Below are positions 35,961 through 48,734 of a stretch of DNA of 64,000 nt, piece after piece. Position numbers and translations under genes: made by a program. How positions within the stretch are numbered: the first letter of the stretch is position 1; each line of letters begins with the position of its first letter. The notes beneath the pieces are model-generated. The model saw nothing but the letters and a program-made list of their open reading frames with translations, made no database searches and had not been told where the DNA came from. The stretch is from NCBI GenBank assembly GCA_011037195.1, contig JAAEAF010006122.1, positions 122,228 to 186,227 of the forward strand, written 5' to 3'. This stretch comes from Triatoma infestans (taxonomy: Eukaryota > Arthropoda > Insecta > Hemiptera > Reduviidae).

Positions 35961-36790
35961 ATTCTTGGTATTTTGGATCTTAGGGATCTTAATTAATTTG
36001 TTGATTGAGATCCCATTATAGGCTCCATTGCCTTTGTGGTAACCTATGTTTGTTTAGATTATCCGAAACCGATCATCATTTGAATTTTGGACACATTTTT
36101 GTACATTACATATTCGTCACGTTGTTTGATTTGGCGCTCTGACATTTCATGAGGATCAATTCTGGTGTTAAAATCCGGATATCCACCTTTCTGAGATGTC
36201 AACTCATCATGGGTTTGATTCCCTATTATGGCACATAATTTCCGAATCGATCTCATAATTGTGGTTTTCTGGAGTTGTTTAAAATTTCAGTATTTATAAT
36301 TTTCTCAGAGCATACAAAAGGAATTATATCGACACTGACTGATTGGTTTGGTTCCACGGGATTCCATCTTGTCAGTTTGGTATAAAGAAAGATATATAAT
36401 ATAAATTTAATCATACATTTTATATAGGAAAGTTAAAATACCATAAATATGAGGTATGAAGATTATATAATTAATCATAAATTATATGTAGAGCATGTAA
36501 TGTATAAATATTTGTTTGAATGGCAGGTATTAGTAATGTGATGGAAAACCACTGTCAGTTTACATTATTTGTAACAATACTATTGATAAAGCCATGTGTT
36601 AATCACATGTAATTTGTGCGATTAACCTATACCATTATTCTGCACTGGTTGCTGGATAGGCTGGAAGCTTTTCTGTACATGTTAAATCACATTAATTAGA
36701 AAGCTTACAATTTATTAACAATATAACATAATATATAAACAAATTAATATCATTTTAGAAAATAATAACTTTTCCAGACAGAAAAATATT
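35960..36790. other. AT-rich sequence, nothing recognised
   Basis: The minus frame at 36059-36256 has no domain that I recognise. Confidence 0.45.
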
Positions 36791-36799
36791 TGTTGTGGT

Positions 36800-36935
36800 G
36801 TTTGGTTCCGCAGAGCTGGAAAGCATCAGAGACATTTTCCGTGGTAGCCTGCTTCATTTTGTGGTCATCGACCGGTTTCGGGCGTTCGCCCATCTGCAGG
36901 ATGCGTTTTTCAGACAGTGTGCCAACACAGACTCG
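36800..36935 (+). repeat. Dispersed repeat E, copy 1
   Basis: 'gctggaaagcat', 'cgaccggtttcgggcgttcgcccatctgcaggatg' type sequence matches 42722-42795 ('gctggaaaatat', 'actggttttgggtgttcatccatctttaggatg'). The second copy looks like a C-to-T/G-to-A decayed form. Class unknown. Confidence 0.6.
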
Positions 36936-36939
36936 TACA

Positions 36940-38575
36940 GTGACTTAGTTTCACACTAACTCAAATATTATATATATTTGCATCTGCATTATATATATAT
37001 TATAATATATTTCACACTAACTCAAAAATATTTTCTAGGGAAAAATATTTATTTATAATTAACATTAATTTTTCTAATTGAATATGAAGTTGTAATGTAA
37101 AAAAAATTTAGTTCTGAAAATAGAAAGATCCGAGTTGTTTAAACATTTATGTAGTCGTTGGTTTGAAGTGTAATTGGTGTGATGTTGTGTTGTAGTAGCT
37201 TGGAGTTTGTGGCGTGAGCGGTTTTGTAAAGGGCTTGTGTGTATGTAAATTTTAAGAGAGAGAAGTATCAGAAATAAGAAAGTAGTCACCAATGCTAACA
37301 ATAAATATATTCTATTAAAATAATAACTACAAGTTATTTGCAAAGAATGTATAAACTTATTAATATATTGAGGAACTGGCACTGATGCTAAGAGAGCGAA
37401 AAACAAGTGTTCTGCTTGAATGTCTAATACAGACTGTTCTTGTTTGAAAGCACTATGCAGACTGTCTCGAAAGAATGCCTTCTCTTGTTAGTACAAATCT
37501 TCCCCTGAGAGAAGGGGGTGAAAAAACAAAGCCACCAAAGTTCTGTGAACTCTAAAAGAGAAAGCTAACCAGGTCCTTTGAACTCTTTTTGTAACTGTAG
37601 TGTTCTACCTGTGTGTACCCTTTTTTGCCAGCAAATGTTAGATTTTTCTTAAATAAAACATATTTGAAAATATATTTCTGGCATGCATCACAGTTTATCA
37701 CTAGTTCTCATATGGTTATCTAAGTTGTCAATCTCACATTAAGGAAGGAAGTTCATTGTATGACTACGTCGATGCTGTATAACTCATATTTGCTTCTCTC
37801 TCCACATCTTTATAAGACATTTTCCCCTTCATTCCATTTTCTAAAAAAAAGTAATTGTCTTTTAGTTTTGGTCTTATATTTATATATTCTTATATAGGAC
37901 ATTGCTCATCACATTTACTTTCATATAATATGTATGCTTTTTTCTTAATGAAACAGAATTCTTAGTGAAAATCTGTTTTAAACCCCACACCACTTTTTCT
38001 TGTAGCATTGTTTTAATTCACAGTGAATGTGTATTGTTACTTTCTAAATCAGTTTTCTCGGAAAACTGTTTTAAAGCTATAGTGATAGAATAGTTATACG
38101 CTGTTTTTGTTTTTTAACGAGGAAAAATTTCGAGAAAATTGGACAAACAAACCATTTAGTTAAAGTGGTTTATTTGACCTCTTTTGTAGGCAGTCTCATG
38201 CCCCCAGACTGGCAACGTCTAGATATCATTTCGTCTTGCCAACAGGAACCTAAGATCATGCTTTCCAGGGATAATTTAATTTCGGTTTATTTTACTCAAT
38301 TACACAGTACGTCTCCTCCTACTGTTGCATCAGTGAGAGAAGGTGCGCATGCAAGTAAAACTTTGTACTCAACTACCTACATTCTAGGCAGTTTTTAGTT
38401 TACATTATTTTTTTCATATTGGCAGAAAAATATAAATTAAAAATATATAATCTTGTATGTATTTTTAATTTTTTACTTTTTAATTAAAAAAAGAAAAGAA
38501 TGCAGATGCAAAGTCTTATGCGGCCCCCCGAAGCAATTTTTTGTGGACCCCCAACTCCTTCGAATAAAATGAAAA
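36940..38575. other. AT-rich sequence, perhaps an old H fragment near 37970-38170
   Basis: Around 37970-38170 'aaaccccacaccac', 'tttctcggaaaactg' and 'catttagttaaagtgg' loosely follow the H core unit, but too weakly to call. No gene recognised; the minus frame 37074-37406 is mainly hydrophobic and AT-driven. Confidence 0.4.
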
Positions 38576-38579
38576 AAAA

Positions 38580-39643
38580 TCTGGTGTGAAACACTCACAC
38601 AACTTTCTCTTACTCCAGTACTCAAAATTATAATTGACAAATTTTATAGTTAGTGTACCAAATTAATGAAATTCGTCGAAAAGTGAAAACACTGTCCAGT
38701 AAAACTGTCCGGTTTACTAATTTCCTTGGAACTCGGAATTTGGGTCATATTATTAAGTTAGTTATTTCAAATTTGGATGACAGAATGGTTATAATCACAA
38801 ACGCACCAAACTGACACACACAACCCCACCCGATGAAGCATTTTAAAGAAAAAACATAACCCCCACTCCCCCACAAAAGTCCCCTTAAATGAATTTATCA
38901 GGGGAAAAGTTCAAATAAAAGTTGTAGCTCTTTATATGTATAGTTAACAACGCTGGTTTAAAGAAAATCGTTGGAGCCATTTTCGAGAAAATACCAGAAA
39001 ACTGAAAATTATATTTCAGTAAAAACGCACTTCCGGTTATCTATTTTTTTTCAAACTCGGAATTTCAACAACATATTTAATTCTAATTACATTATTTAGA
39101 TGACAGAATTGTCTAATATACTGAAACAGCAGTTAAGATGAAAACTAACCCCACCCCTCCCCCAGAAGTGCCCTTAAATGAATTTTCCTGGAGAAATATT
39201 TCAAATAAAAGTCGTAGCTCTTTGTATGTGTGTGGATTAAACTAATGATTAAAGAAAATCTTCGGAGCCATTGTTGAGAGGAAAAATTGCAACGTTAAAA
39301 ATACCTTACATAATTAGTGTGTGGTGGGGTGTTTATTTTTGTAAAGATTTCCGGAACTCTAACCCGGTATTTCCAGTTGAGGCATTTTGACAGATAACGT
39401 AGGGTCTGAACCCATGGTGATACCTAAACAGAATAATATCAAGTTTCAACTTTTTACGGTTTTTCGTTTTTGAGCTATGCTGTTCACGTACATACCCACA
39501 CACACACACACACACACAGACCATTTGCTAAAAACCACTTTTTTGGACTCAGAGGACCTCAAAACGGATATTTCCGGTGAAAACTCCATATCGAAAATTT
39601 GACACGATTACAATATTTCCTCTTACTAGGAGTAAGAGAAAGT
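38580..39643 (+). mobile_element. H repeat (Helentron-like), copy 7, full length
   Basis: The cleanest pair of ends. The 5' box actttctcttactcc (38602-38616) has its exact 15-base complement at 39629-39643. At the 5' end about 22 further bases precede the box; at the 3' end the box is terminal. Core units begin near 38705 and 39028. After the microsatellite (CA)n (about 39497-39518) there is one terminal segment and a perfect hairpin (39620-39638). Sequence near 39290-39365 is rearranged. No coding frame. Confidence 0.8.
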
Positions 39644-39759
39644 AATAATCGGCTACTAATATAACAATGATTAACACGTGCTGTGTTTACTTGAGCAAAA
39701 CTGTTTTACTTTTTATTACATTGAAATATTACTAACTTTACAAACTTCGCAAGTTGTAA

Positions 39760-40235
39760 CGTTTTGCTAGATTGTCTCATATCTCAAAAAATTATCAGAA
39801 AGATGCCACTAGTTTAGAGCATCAAATTGTTACGGAAAAAATATTAACGAATAGAAATGGGGCGGAAGGTCTGACCTGAATGTTCTCGAAGTTGGCTGCA
39901 ACGATTTACTTTAAACCGGGGAATTCAAATGTAAAATATAAATCGATCACTTTTATTTGAAACATTTTTCCACTAAAAAAAATTATGTTTGTATAAAAAA
40001 AAAAATGATTTTACAGCTATTTTAGGAGCCCCCTCAATTACGTTTAAATTAAAATTGACAGTACATAGTCTCGTGAAGTGGGCAACTACTGAGTCCACAC
40101 AGATATAACCTCTATCATCTTTTTTAATGGCCAACTCATCTAAAGATTTCCAAAACATTATAGTCTTAAAGAAAATTGGTTTAATTAAAATGTATTAATT
40201 GGAGTAAGAAAAAGTCGTGCTCACACTAGATTTTT
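39760..40235 (-). mobile_element. H repeat, copy 8, diverged
   Basis: Minus-oriented. 'gttggctgcaacgatttactttaaa' (39892 on) matches the end of a core unit and 'ttatttgaaacatttttcc' the following box. The 5' end is clear: 'ggagtaagaaaaagtcgtg' (40201-40219) then 'agattttttt'. The rest is heavily changed. It lies 120 bp from copy 7 in the opposite direction. Confidence 0.65.
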
Positions 40236-42720
40236 TTATACAAATTTGCTTAGGGTCCTTTATAAGCACGGAAAATTCCAATCTTTTACAACCAGATGTG
40301 CTATATTGTGTCATATTACAATATTATTATAATATACCATATGTAATAGGTTCCGAAGACAGGAATCTAAAGTAAAGAGAGAGAGAGAGAGAGAGAGCTG
40401 TGCTAGCCCTACAAAGGACAGTCTTTAGAACAGTTTATACAGCAGTTACAACGCGTCAGCAACTAACTACTACCCTTCTGTGACTCAGTCTAAATCTCTC
40501 GCTACTTAATTTCTATTTTCGTGTCTCTATTTTATTACACAGTGTCCAGCATTCATTCTAGCTTATTTCTCATTAAACCCTTCTTCACTCATTTCTCTCT
40601 CTTTCTAAATCCTATTAAACCATACATCAAATTCCAAGGAACTTGTTTCAGCAAAAAAAAAAAAAAAAAACCTTTGTTTTATATGGGAAGTAAAAATATA
40701 ATTTATTTTAATCTATTAATGGTCAATTTTAGAATTTAAGTGCTTCGTCCAATTTACTGCTAATTTCACTTTTCTTGTAAATTTCTTTCTTCATGAATAT
40801 GTTTTCACATTTCATGCACAACTTCCCTAAACATTCCAGTTAAAAATCATTGATATCAATTAAAATTTCCAAACCTTTATTCGCTTCGTGATTATATAAG
40901 AAAATGTCCTTTTCTTTCTGACTGCCTATCTTTTAAAACTTCTAAGCGAGAAAGTTTTGTTGAATTAATTCTTTACTTAATTTAATTCAGCTCATAATAA
41001 GAAAGACACTTCAAACTTAATTTTAATGTAAGTTCCATGTCAGTATGTCAGGTGGTAGGAGTGTTGTTACGCCACCTCATCCAGACTAGGCAAGAAGTCT
41101 TCTTCATCAACCTTTAGCTGATTTACTTCTGACATGCAATGACAATCAACAGTGGTGTTGTGGCGGGATGAGGTGGATGATATTGTGAAAGCCCATATTA
41201 TCACTACCCAAAATATTTAGTGTTATTTTATATGTATAGTATACAATAATATTGTACAAGATTAGAAAAAATATATTTATATTAATATACATAAGTTCAC
41301 CTTATTGAATATGTTATAAGATTGAAATATGTTGGATGCTCATATTTAAGAAATAGTCCATTTGAAAGAAATAAGCATTCATTTCGTTAAAATTTCAAAG
41401 TGACATGATATTTATTTCTAATTCATTAAATTCAAAACTAAAAACACCATAATTAATCATAATATTTGTAAATTCAAATGAGATAGAGACAAGAGGTAAT
41501 TTTCTTACTCTACCGAATACTCTAAATTTATTCCACTGTTGGTTCTGATAACGTAAATACATTTTTATTGCACAATAAGATATAGAATATATACACTATC
41601 TAGTAAGAGCTGGTTGGTGATTGAGAGAGATAAAAACGCTGAGCTTGGGAGAACTCTCGCTGAGTGGTGCTCTCTCTACATATTCCATAGCGATACTCTC
41701 CTTACACTAGTACCCATGCCTTTCTCTTCCTTGCCCTGATGACTTTCCAATATTCTAAGAAGACTTTATTAATAACTCAGTACGCTATTTTCCTCTTCTT
41801 CGTCTCCTCTTCCTCCCTTTTTTTATATAAAAAACTTAAGAATGAAAAAAATTATAACAGCTTTGATAGCTTTTTCTGTAAGTTAGATTTTATTCACTTA
41901 AACAGTACTGCCGATTAAATTGATTAACAATGTTAAATGTGTTTGTTCTCAATGATTCGCATTGCCAAAAATACAAAGAATTCTATCAAAACTATTTTTT
42001 TTTTTTTTTGCTGTATATTAATTAATTAAAACAATAACGAAAAATCCGAATAAAAAAAAATCCAGTAACTAATAAAAATACATTGAAAAAAAATCGAATG
42101 TTTGGGTTCCGGCTAGGCTTTCTCTCTGTTCACATTATTGCAGTCTTTCATAATGGATTCGCTGACTTTCCATTGTTTACATTCTAGTTTTTCCGAACTT
42201 TATGACAAATTCTCCAGAAGGTTTGAAGAGAGTCTCTGTTTTGTTTTATCTGTTTTTTTTTTTTCCATTTTTCTTTATTATATTGTAGCAAGCTGGCAAA
42301 AATAGGCAGACATTTGGGAATCATAGATGTTTCTACCCAGGGTTAGTTTAAATAATAAAATAATAATAAATAAAAAAGACGGTGAGTGAAAAATACGATT
42401 ATGAATGTTCATCTATGTTTGGATATGTGATAGTATTTGTTTTGTGTGTATACTCTAAGCAGTGAAAATCTTAAGTTGAATTGTGTAGATACTTAGTGGT
42501 TTGAAATAACAAGAGTTGTAGCGTCATTTGGAGTGATTTTTATTGTAGACTAATTAGGTATATTAGCGTAGTCGTGTTAGTAGGCCCACAGCTAAGATCA
42601 TGTAACAATATTTTGCGTATGCTTTAGTGCATGTCTAATTTCTATTTAAAAGCTTTTAAAGTCTTTTTCATATAAATATCTTGGAAGTATAATTAAATAT
42701 ATCGTTGATTTCTTTCTTGA
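40236..42720. other. AT-rich sequence with a (GA)n tract
   Basis: A GA run lies at about 40377-40397. At 41071-41081 and 41167-41177 the sequence 'ccacctcatcc' and its exact complement form a spaced inverted repeat. No gene recognised. Confidence 0.5.
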
Positions 42721-42721
42721 T

Positions 42722-42800
42722 AGTGCTGGAAAATATGACGAGATTATTTCCATTTCAACTGGTTTTGGGTGTTCATCCATCTTTAGGATGTCTAAGGCAA
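42722..42800 (+). repeat. Dispersed repeat E, copy 2
   Basis: See copy 1 at 36800. Matching covers about 75 bp with many transitions. Confidence 0.5.
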
Positions 42801-44190
42801 AATCAATTTACAAATTCTTGTATAACGAAAACATAATTTAACCTCTCATTGAGGCACATCATGTTTGACCCCCCCCCCCCCGGTTGGCTGATTTTTGTCC
42901 ACGGAAAATAATATCTATTTTAATCCCCTAATTTTGAAAAACAAGGTGCTGTAATTATATTTTCCTATAATGTTGAAAATGAACTTCATAATTTTTTATT
43001 TTCGAACCTCTTTTATGTTTTTTCTGGCCAGTTCAGAGCGTCAATCAACAGCGAAGCAGATGTTTTCGGCATCATCCACCTTGAAATAATTTGAGTAAAT
43101 GGTTCTTATTGTTATAATCTGTTGATTATCACACCCGCTCCGCTTCCATTGAATGATTGGTATATGCCGCTAATAATATATAACTTTGATATCAAAATAT
43201 AATTTCACATGTTTATTTAATTCAATGAAAAGTCGGTAGCAGTAGGGTGTCTCAATTGGTGTTGATAAAACATGTAGTAGGTTCTATAGATTTGCCAAAA
43301 GAAGTGTTAAATAGTATTGAAGATAACATCTTTCAATATGTAGTTTAATAATTGAGCACTGGTTTGTTAAACACCTCTACACGTACATAATGGAACACAC
43401 TACATCTTGTGGCCACAATGCTCACCGATTTAACCCTCCCTAGTATGTTTGTTTGTGTACAAACACAGTATAAAGTTAATACACATTGCTTAGCACACTA
43501 AGATGTGTATATAGACTCAGAGAATAGAGAACTCCCCCCTCCTCTTTCGCCACTGGTTTATACAATATAGTTAGGTTGGTGTGAACACTATCAGTTCAGT
43601 GTATCTTGTATCAGCGGGCCCAACTACAACCTTCTTTACTTCTCTATCTTAAAAACCTCTTTCCTTCTTCTTTTACCACTCGCTATCAAACAGCCTCTTG
43701 CACTTTACTTCCCTAGCTTCAAACTAAACAAAACCCTTTCTATTACTTTACTTACCGTATTTTAAAAAAAAGAAAGTTTTTTTTAATAATATGTAAAATT
43801 AGTAGTTTTAGAAATAAGGAAATAAATTGCTTTACATTTCCTTTTTGATTTTCATGAATCACAAGACTATCAATCTTTTACCGTCTGTAAATTGTAAGCG
43901 TTGTTCTTAAAAAAGCAAACCTACATTGGAGGTTAGTCAATAAAGCAAAACCAACTTTCATTATTAATTAAATTCGACAAAATAGTTAATTCTTTCTTTT
44001 TCTTTAATAAAATTTCAGACAAAAATTTCTTATTTTCTTGGATGCTATCATGGTGAGGCTACATTTACTCAGCACTCTTTACAATGTGACTTACTGATCA
44101 CAGTATTAAAACATAAAAGCTGGAGTGTAATATCGAACGGCTTGACGATCGGATTACAGTAAGATATTTAACAAGAATGTTTTCTTTTTA
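42800..44190. other. AT-rich sequence with a poly(C) run
   Basis: Thirteen C in a row at 42869-42881. Nothing else recognised. Confidence 0.5.
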
Positions 44191-44194
44191 ATCG

Positions 44195-44405
44195 ACTGCG
44201 TGGAGGGCCCTAGAGCCACGCTTCCAAAACCCTGGTTACCCCATAGATTGGAGACATCTCATTGCACTGCCGGCCTCCGGGCAATTTCTCTCTTAACAGA
44301 CAACACAGCCTTTCACCGGGCAGTGAGCTGTAATATATGGGCAGATCTGCTGGCTCGATCCCAGGACCTCCGCAATGCTAGTCCAGTGAGCTAATATCGC
44401 CTCTC
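44195..44405 (-). mobile_element. tRNA-derived SINE, family 2 relative
   Basis: On the minus strand 'ttagctcactggact' (about 44380-44394) resembles an A box and 'gggatcgagcc' (about 44356-44366) a degenerate B box, with near-tRNA spacing. The body, 'cagctcactgcccggtgaaaggc', is shared with 21270-21310. The plus frame 44200-44394 is a by-product. I found no certain target duplication. Confidence 0.6.
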
Positions 44406-44409
44406 CTCA

Positions 44410-47400
44410 GCATTATCTGTTGGTTGCAGTTTCTCTCTAATTGCGAGTACCCTGAAGATTTTTCGCATTGCTAGGTTGATGAAAAGTGTGGGTTTTAAAA
44501 GAGTTTTTAGCACAGAACTGAGTGTAAATCGTCGATTGCCTTGAGTAGTTGCTCGAAGTAACTCTTTCAGAATTGTGTTTTTTACACTCCTTAATAACAG
44601 TAATTTCCTCAATAACAGTGACTGTTTGTTCCCAGATTGCAAGTATTAGACAGACTTCTTCCAGTGTTGATCTATTTTAACTCCTTCAAATACTGTTTTC
44701 AGACTCACTATACACCTGAAGATTGCAGAGTTTTATATGATTTTTTTCACAGCTTCTAGAGAGATATTGCATCTTTTCAAAATTGCAGCCCGTTTGTCCG
44801 TACAACGTAGAGGACTTGACAGAGGGGTAATGCCTAATTCATGTGCGCCTGCAAGCATGATGCTAGCGCAGATACGGCTGGTCACAGCAGTTTGAAGTCT
44901 CCAGCGCTTAAAGGTCGCTTTGGACTGTTCTTTCATTGCATTAGTTATCATTATTCCCTTCTGTTAGATTTGCTGTCGTTATATTAACCACGTATAATAC
45001 TTCGGTATTCCCTAGCTACCGCTAAGAGAATAAAAGACAGTTAGATAGTTGTGACTAAGATAGTTAAATTTAATAAACATATTTCATCCTTTTTCTGAGA
45101 TAGATTTTACTTCCTTCTCCTGTTTATTACTTTAAATATAACAAGTTTTTTAATGATATTTTGCTATACCAAAAGTAAAAACAATATCTATATATTTTTT
45201 TAGAATGAAACTTTTAACGGGAGAACGCAGAAGTAGAACTCTCCTTTCCTAGAGAGAACTAGCCTAGTACTAAGAGATATTGTTCTCCCTTTATGTATTA
45301 TTCATAAAGATGGAGTAATGTAGGGAAGAGCAGGTAGAGATATGCGAGATATGCAGATGTTGTCTACTACTCATTCTACTTACTTCTGCTTCTATTCCTT
45401 TCCATTCCATTACTTATAAACCCCACTTTCCTACTGTCCTTTAAACTAACTAGTAGTACTATACATACTGTCATTAAATTTCTTGTTGATTTCCCTTATA
45501 TTACACCATTTTGGTGTCATCAAGAAGAATTGTGTTGAATTCAGCAACTTATAATTTGTTATTAGTATGAATTCTCATTTCGAGTAACTGCATGTTGTGG
45601 TGAATACTGGTAGAATTCTTTTGAAAATATTAGTGGTCATTATTTAAGAAAGTATTTTGATTGTCTTAGAAATAATGATAAATAATTCAAGTTTATATAA
45701 ACTTTGTTTTCCCAATGTTTATCTAACTCTTTTACTAATTTAAAGCAGTTCCACGATTAAACTCTTGAGTTTGAACATCTCTAAAGAAACTTAAAATATC
45801 TCTAAATATTATCAAACTGGTATCTAAATAAATACCACTAAACTGAGCAATAATTAAGTTTGCGTAATCTCGTGAGAATTAAAAAGCAATCTATAAAATG
45901 CTATAAATAATTAGTAACTTAAGCAGTTTTCGAGGTTTGCCTGTTTTGAGCAAAACCTTGTTGGAACTTTCCTGATAGCTAAGGGTGTAGATCTTGGAGA
46001 TCTAAACTGCGGATCAGACAGATACCTTCTCATTTAGTGTTTTTCCGGAGGGAAAACATTTACAAGATGATGAAACATAAACTTCATCTTTAGAAATGTA
46101 TGAAGAGGTACGTAAATATGGACATACAGACGGCTGTGCTTTGTGGACTCTGGGGAACTGCCAAATCGATTCATACTAAACAAGAAACAAGCAATACAAA
46201 ACAAGATTTTCTATATCATCACCAAATGTTCCCTACAATGTCACGACTACTACACTACACACGACTTTACACACTGACCTTAAACATCTCATTCGTAGAC
46301 GACCTAACACAACCATTTTACAATAGATTCCAATACAAATTAGGTACACACTAGATACGATCCACACATGACTAGCATGCCTAAGCTGCCGGGAAGCTGT
46401 CGTTAGCTGATCCTTCAAGCTAATTCAAGCCTGATTCAAATCATTGTGCACATTCAATTGTTGCATCTTGTCTTGCAAATTGTAAATAATACAAATGAAT
46501 GATTAAAAAATAATAAAGAAATAAAAGAATTTGACTGAAACTTTATTGTCAGATGCGATAATGCTACCAAAATTTTTCATTTTTTGAGTTACTTGTTGAA
46601 AATCACACCAACTCACGTATTTTACAGACTAGTCGCTATTTTTTTTTTTTTTTTATATTAGGGAGACCCAAATAAATAAATTTGCCGTGATAATTCAATT
46701 TGACTGAATGGAGATATGTCAAGTTTATTATTGCTATATCGCCTTTTATATTTAATAAAAAAAATAGTTACACCTCCACTGGTGGGAGTAGTAAGTCTTA
46801 ACATTTAGAAATAGTAACAATAATGACAGTAATGTGTAAACTTGAGAAATCTACTTATCTATTTATCTACTAATGTCTGATGTATATGGTGAGTTTGTTA
46901 ATTGTGTTAAATAGGATTTATTTATTTCATTTGTTTATTGTATTAGCTTGGTGTTATTCCTATAGGAATAATTAGTGTTTATTTTAGAATTATAAAGAAA
47001 GACGTGTATTAAATCAATAAAATCGTATAAATTTATACTATTAAAAATTAAATATTGCGATAGATCAGTATCATATAAATTAAATTATTTTAATTAATTA
47101 ATGGATGAAATAGCGCAATGAGGTGGAGAGATGGTTGTATATAAAGCTTGAGTTCATCCTTACCCAGCTTTACAATAAACATCTCTCTGGCCAAAGAGAG
47201 AGAGAGAAAGAGAATTATACCGTCTGTTCAGTATTTCTAACGTTTCTCTTTCTCTTGATTCTCATCCCACGAACAGCCACTAAATTAACTCCACTTTACA
47301 ACAATTAACAGTTGTAAACCATCCACGAAGATCTAAAAGCCCATAGATACAATAATATACTTTGATCTTGTCTTTTATACCCCAATCCCTTCATTTCTAT

Positions 47401-48450
47401 TATAATATCCACTCTATTCCTCAAATTTAATAGTAATCATTTATTCTTAACGTTTTTCATTTCTCTTTTCCTTCTCATTATTATTGTTTTGTTTCTTTTC
47501 AAGTTGGAAAATACTATCATTAAATTTATTTGTCTTCTTGAAATCCCTTTTTTTCCTTTTCTTACTATCTTCTTTGTTTTTCCTTTCTTCTTCATGATTA
47601 ATTTGCCAACTAAGTTATTGAATGTATATATATATATATAAATTTGAAATTTTCTTCGTATTTTGTAATTTGAGTTATTGTGCCTCAAGCCTGAATTTTC
47701 TCTCTTTTAATCAAATTGTGCAAAGTTAAGGTCATATACTTCTGCTTTGTTTACTATTGTACAGTTTTTTACAACTAATATTTGGGCAAATTAGTAATTA
47801 ATAAAATTGCAAATTTTATTAATTACTAATTTCATATATTATTTTAGTAGCTTTAATTTTTGTAAATACATAAAAGCCCTCACTCAAACGAAAACAGATT
47901 AAAGTACGTTGTGACTAAGAAGGCTATTTGGATACTAAATCATAACGACTCTAGAAAGTATAAGTCTAATTCGTAGGGCCAAAATGAAACTTAACTTCAC
48001 TGGAACAGAGAAGCAGCTTTTGTAACTCCGTCACTTCCAGCCCATTAGTATCCCAAGATTCTAAGAACAATAGTTTTACTAACCAAATCATTAACTATTC
48101 CTTAATGAACCCGTCTTATCCACTATAAACAAAGCTTACAACAAAAACCTTTTCCAAGAATTAATTCCATTCTCTGTTGCCTTTAAGCTTCAATATTTTT
48201 CTTATATTCTCCGGAGTGATGAAATTAATGAAGATTATTATGGTATTGTATTCGATTCACCGCCTTGTTCTTAGATTTTATTTGATTTACTAATTCGAAT
48301 ATATAATATTTTAATGTGTATATTATTATATAGTATATATTAGTATATATATTACATTAGTATATATTATGTGCATAGTATGTAATGTATTATGTATATA
48401 TTATAATTTATAATATATATAATTATATAATGTTTTTATAAATATATTAT
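44410..48450. other. AT-rich sequence, nothing recognised
   Basis: Contains AT tracts near 47625-47640 and a dense TA-rich stretch at 48300-48450. The short frames show no known domain (for example 46100-46354 and 47437-47688). Confidence 0.5.
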
Positions 48451-48461
48451 GTTTTTCAATA

Positions 48462-48724
48462 TATGTCCTCACGCTCTGGTCTAGTGGCTGGCGCACTCGT
48501 CTTTCTTGCGAGAATTCAGGGTTCGATTCCCGTGAGGACAAAGTCGGTGTTGACTCAGCATCGTTATAAAAAGTGGGAAGCTACAGTTAGTAGCGCCCTA
48601 TGTAGCGAAGGCCGGAACTCAATGGCGTGGGAACTGCGGCGTGCTTATCACACGCCCCCCCCTATACAAATCGCCGTCGCTAAGCCTTGGCCCTTAATGG
48701 CTCTTGCGCCATAGGGTTTTTTTA
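48462..48724 (+). mobile_element. tRNA-derived SINE, family 1, copy 1
   Basis: Flanked by the 10-bp direct repeat tttttcaata (48452-48461 and 48725-48734). The head is a 77-base tRNA-like sequence (48464-48540). The body runs through 'gtgggaagctacagtt' and 'gcggcgtgcttatcaca' to 'ttgcgccatagggttttttt'. The second copy at 60899-61164 matches over nearly the whole length. SINEs use polymerase III promoters inside the tRNA head and a LINE's enzymes; which LINE serves here is unknown. The plus frame at 48463-48714 is not a gene. Confidence 0.92.
48464..48540 (+). pseudogene. tRNA-Glu-like (anticodon TTC) head of SINE
   Basis: The acceptor arms TGTCCTC and GAGGACA pair over 7 bp. An anticodon stem of 5 pairs (one T-G) encloses the 7-base loop CTTTCTT, giving anticodon TTC. 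The B box is 'ggttcgattcc'. The D stem has one mismatch and only 3 of 5 T-stem pairs form. A scanner may report tRNA-Glu, but the same sequence continues into a SINE with target duplications, so I do not count it as a working tRNA gene. Confidence 0.75.
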
Positions 48725-48734
48725 TTTTTCAATA

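Noticed and set aside
48463..48714. Plus frame of 83 codons beginning MSSRSGLVAGAL
   Set aside because: It is a translation of the SINE, including its tRNA-like head.
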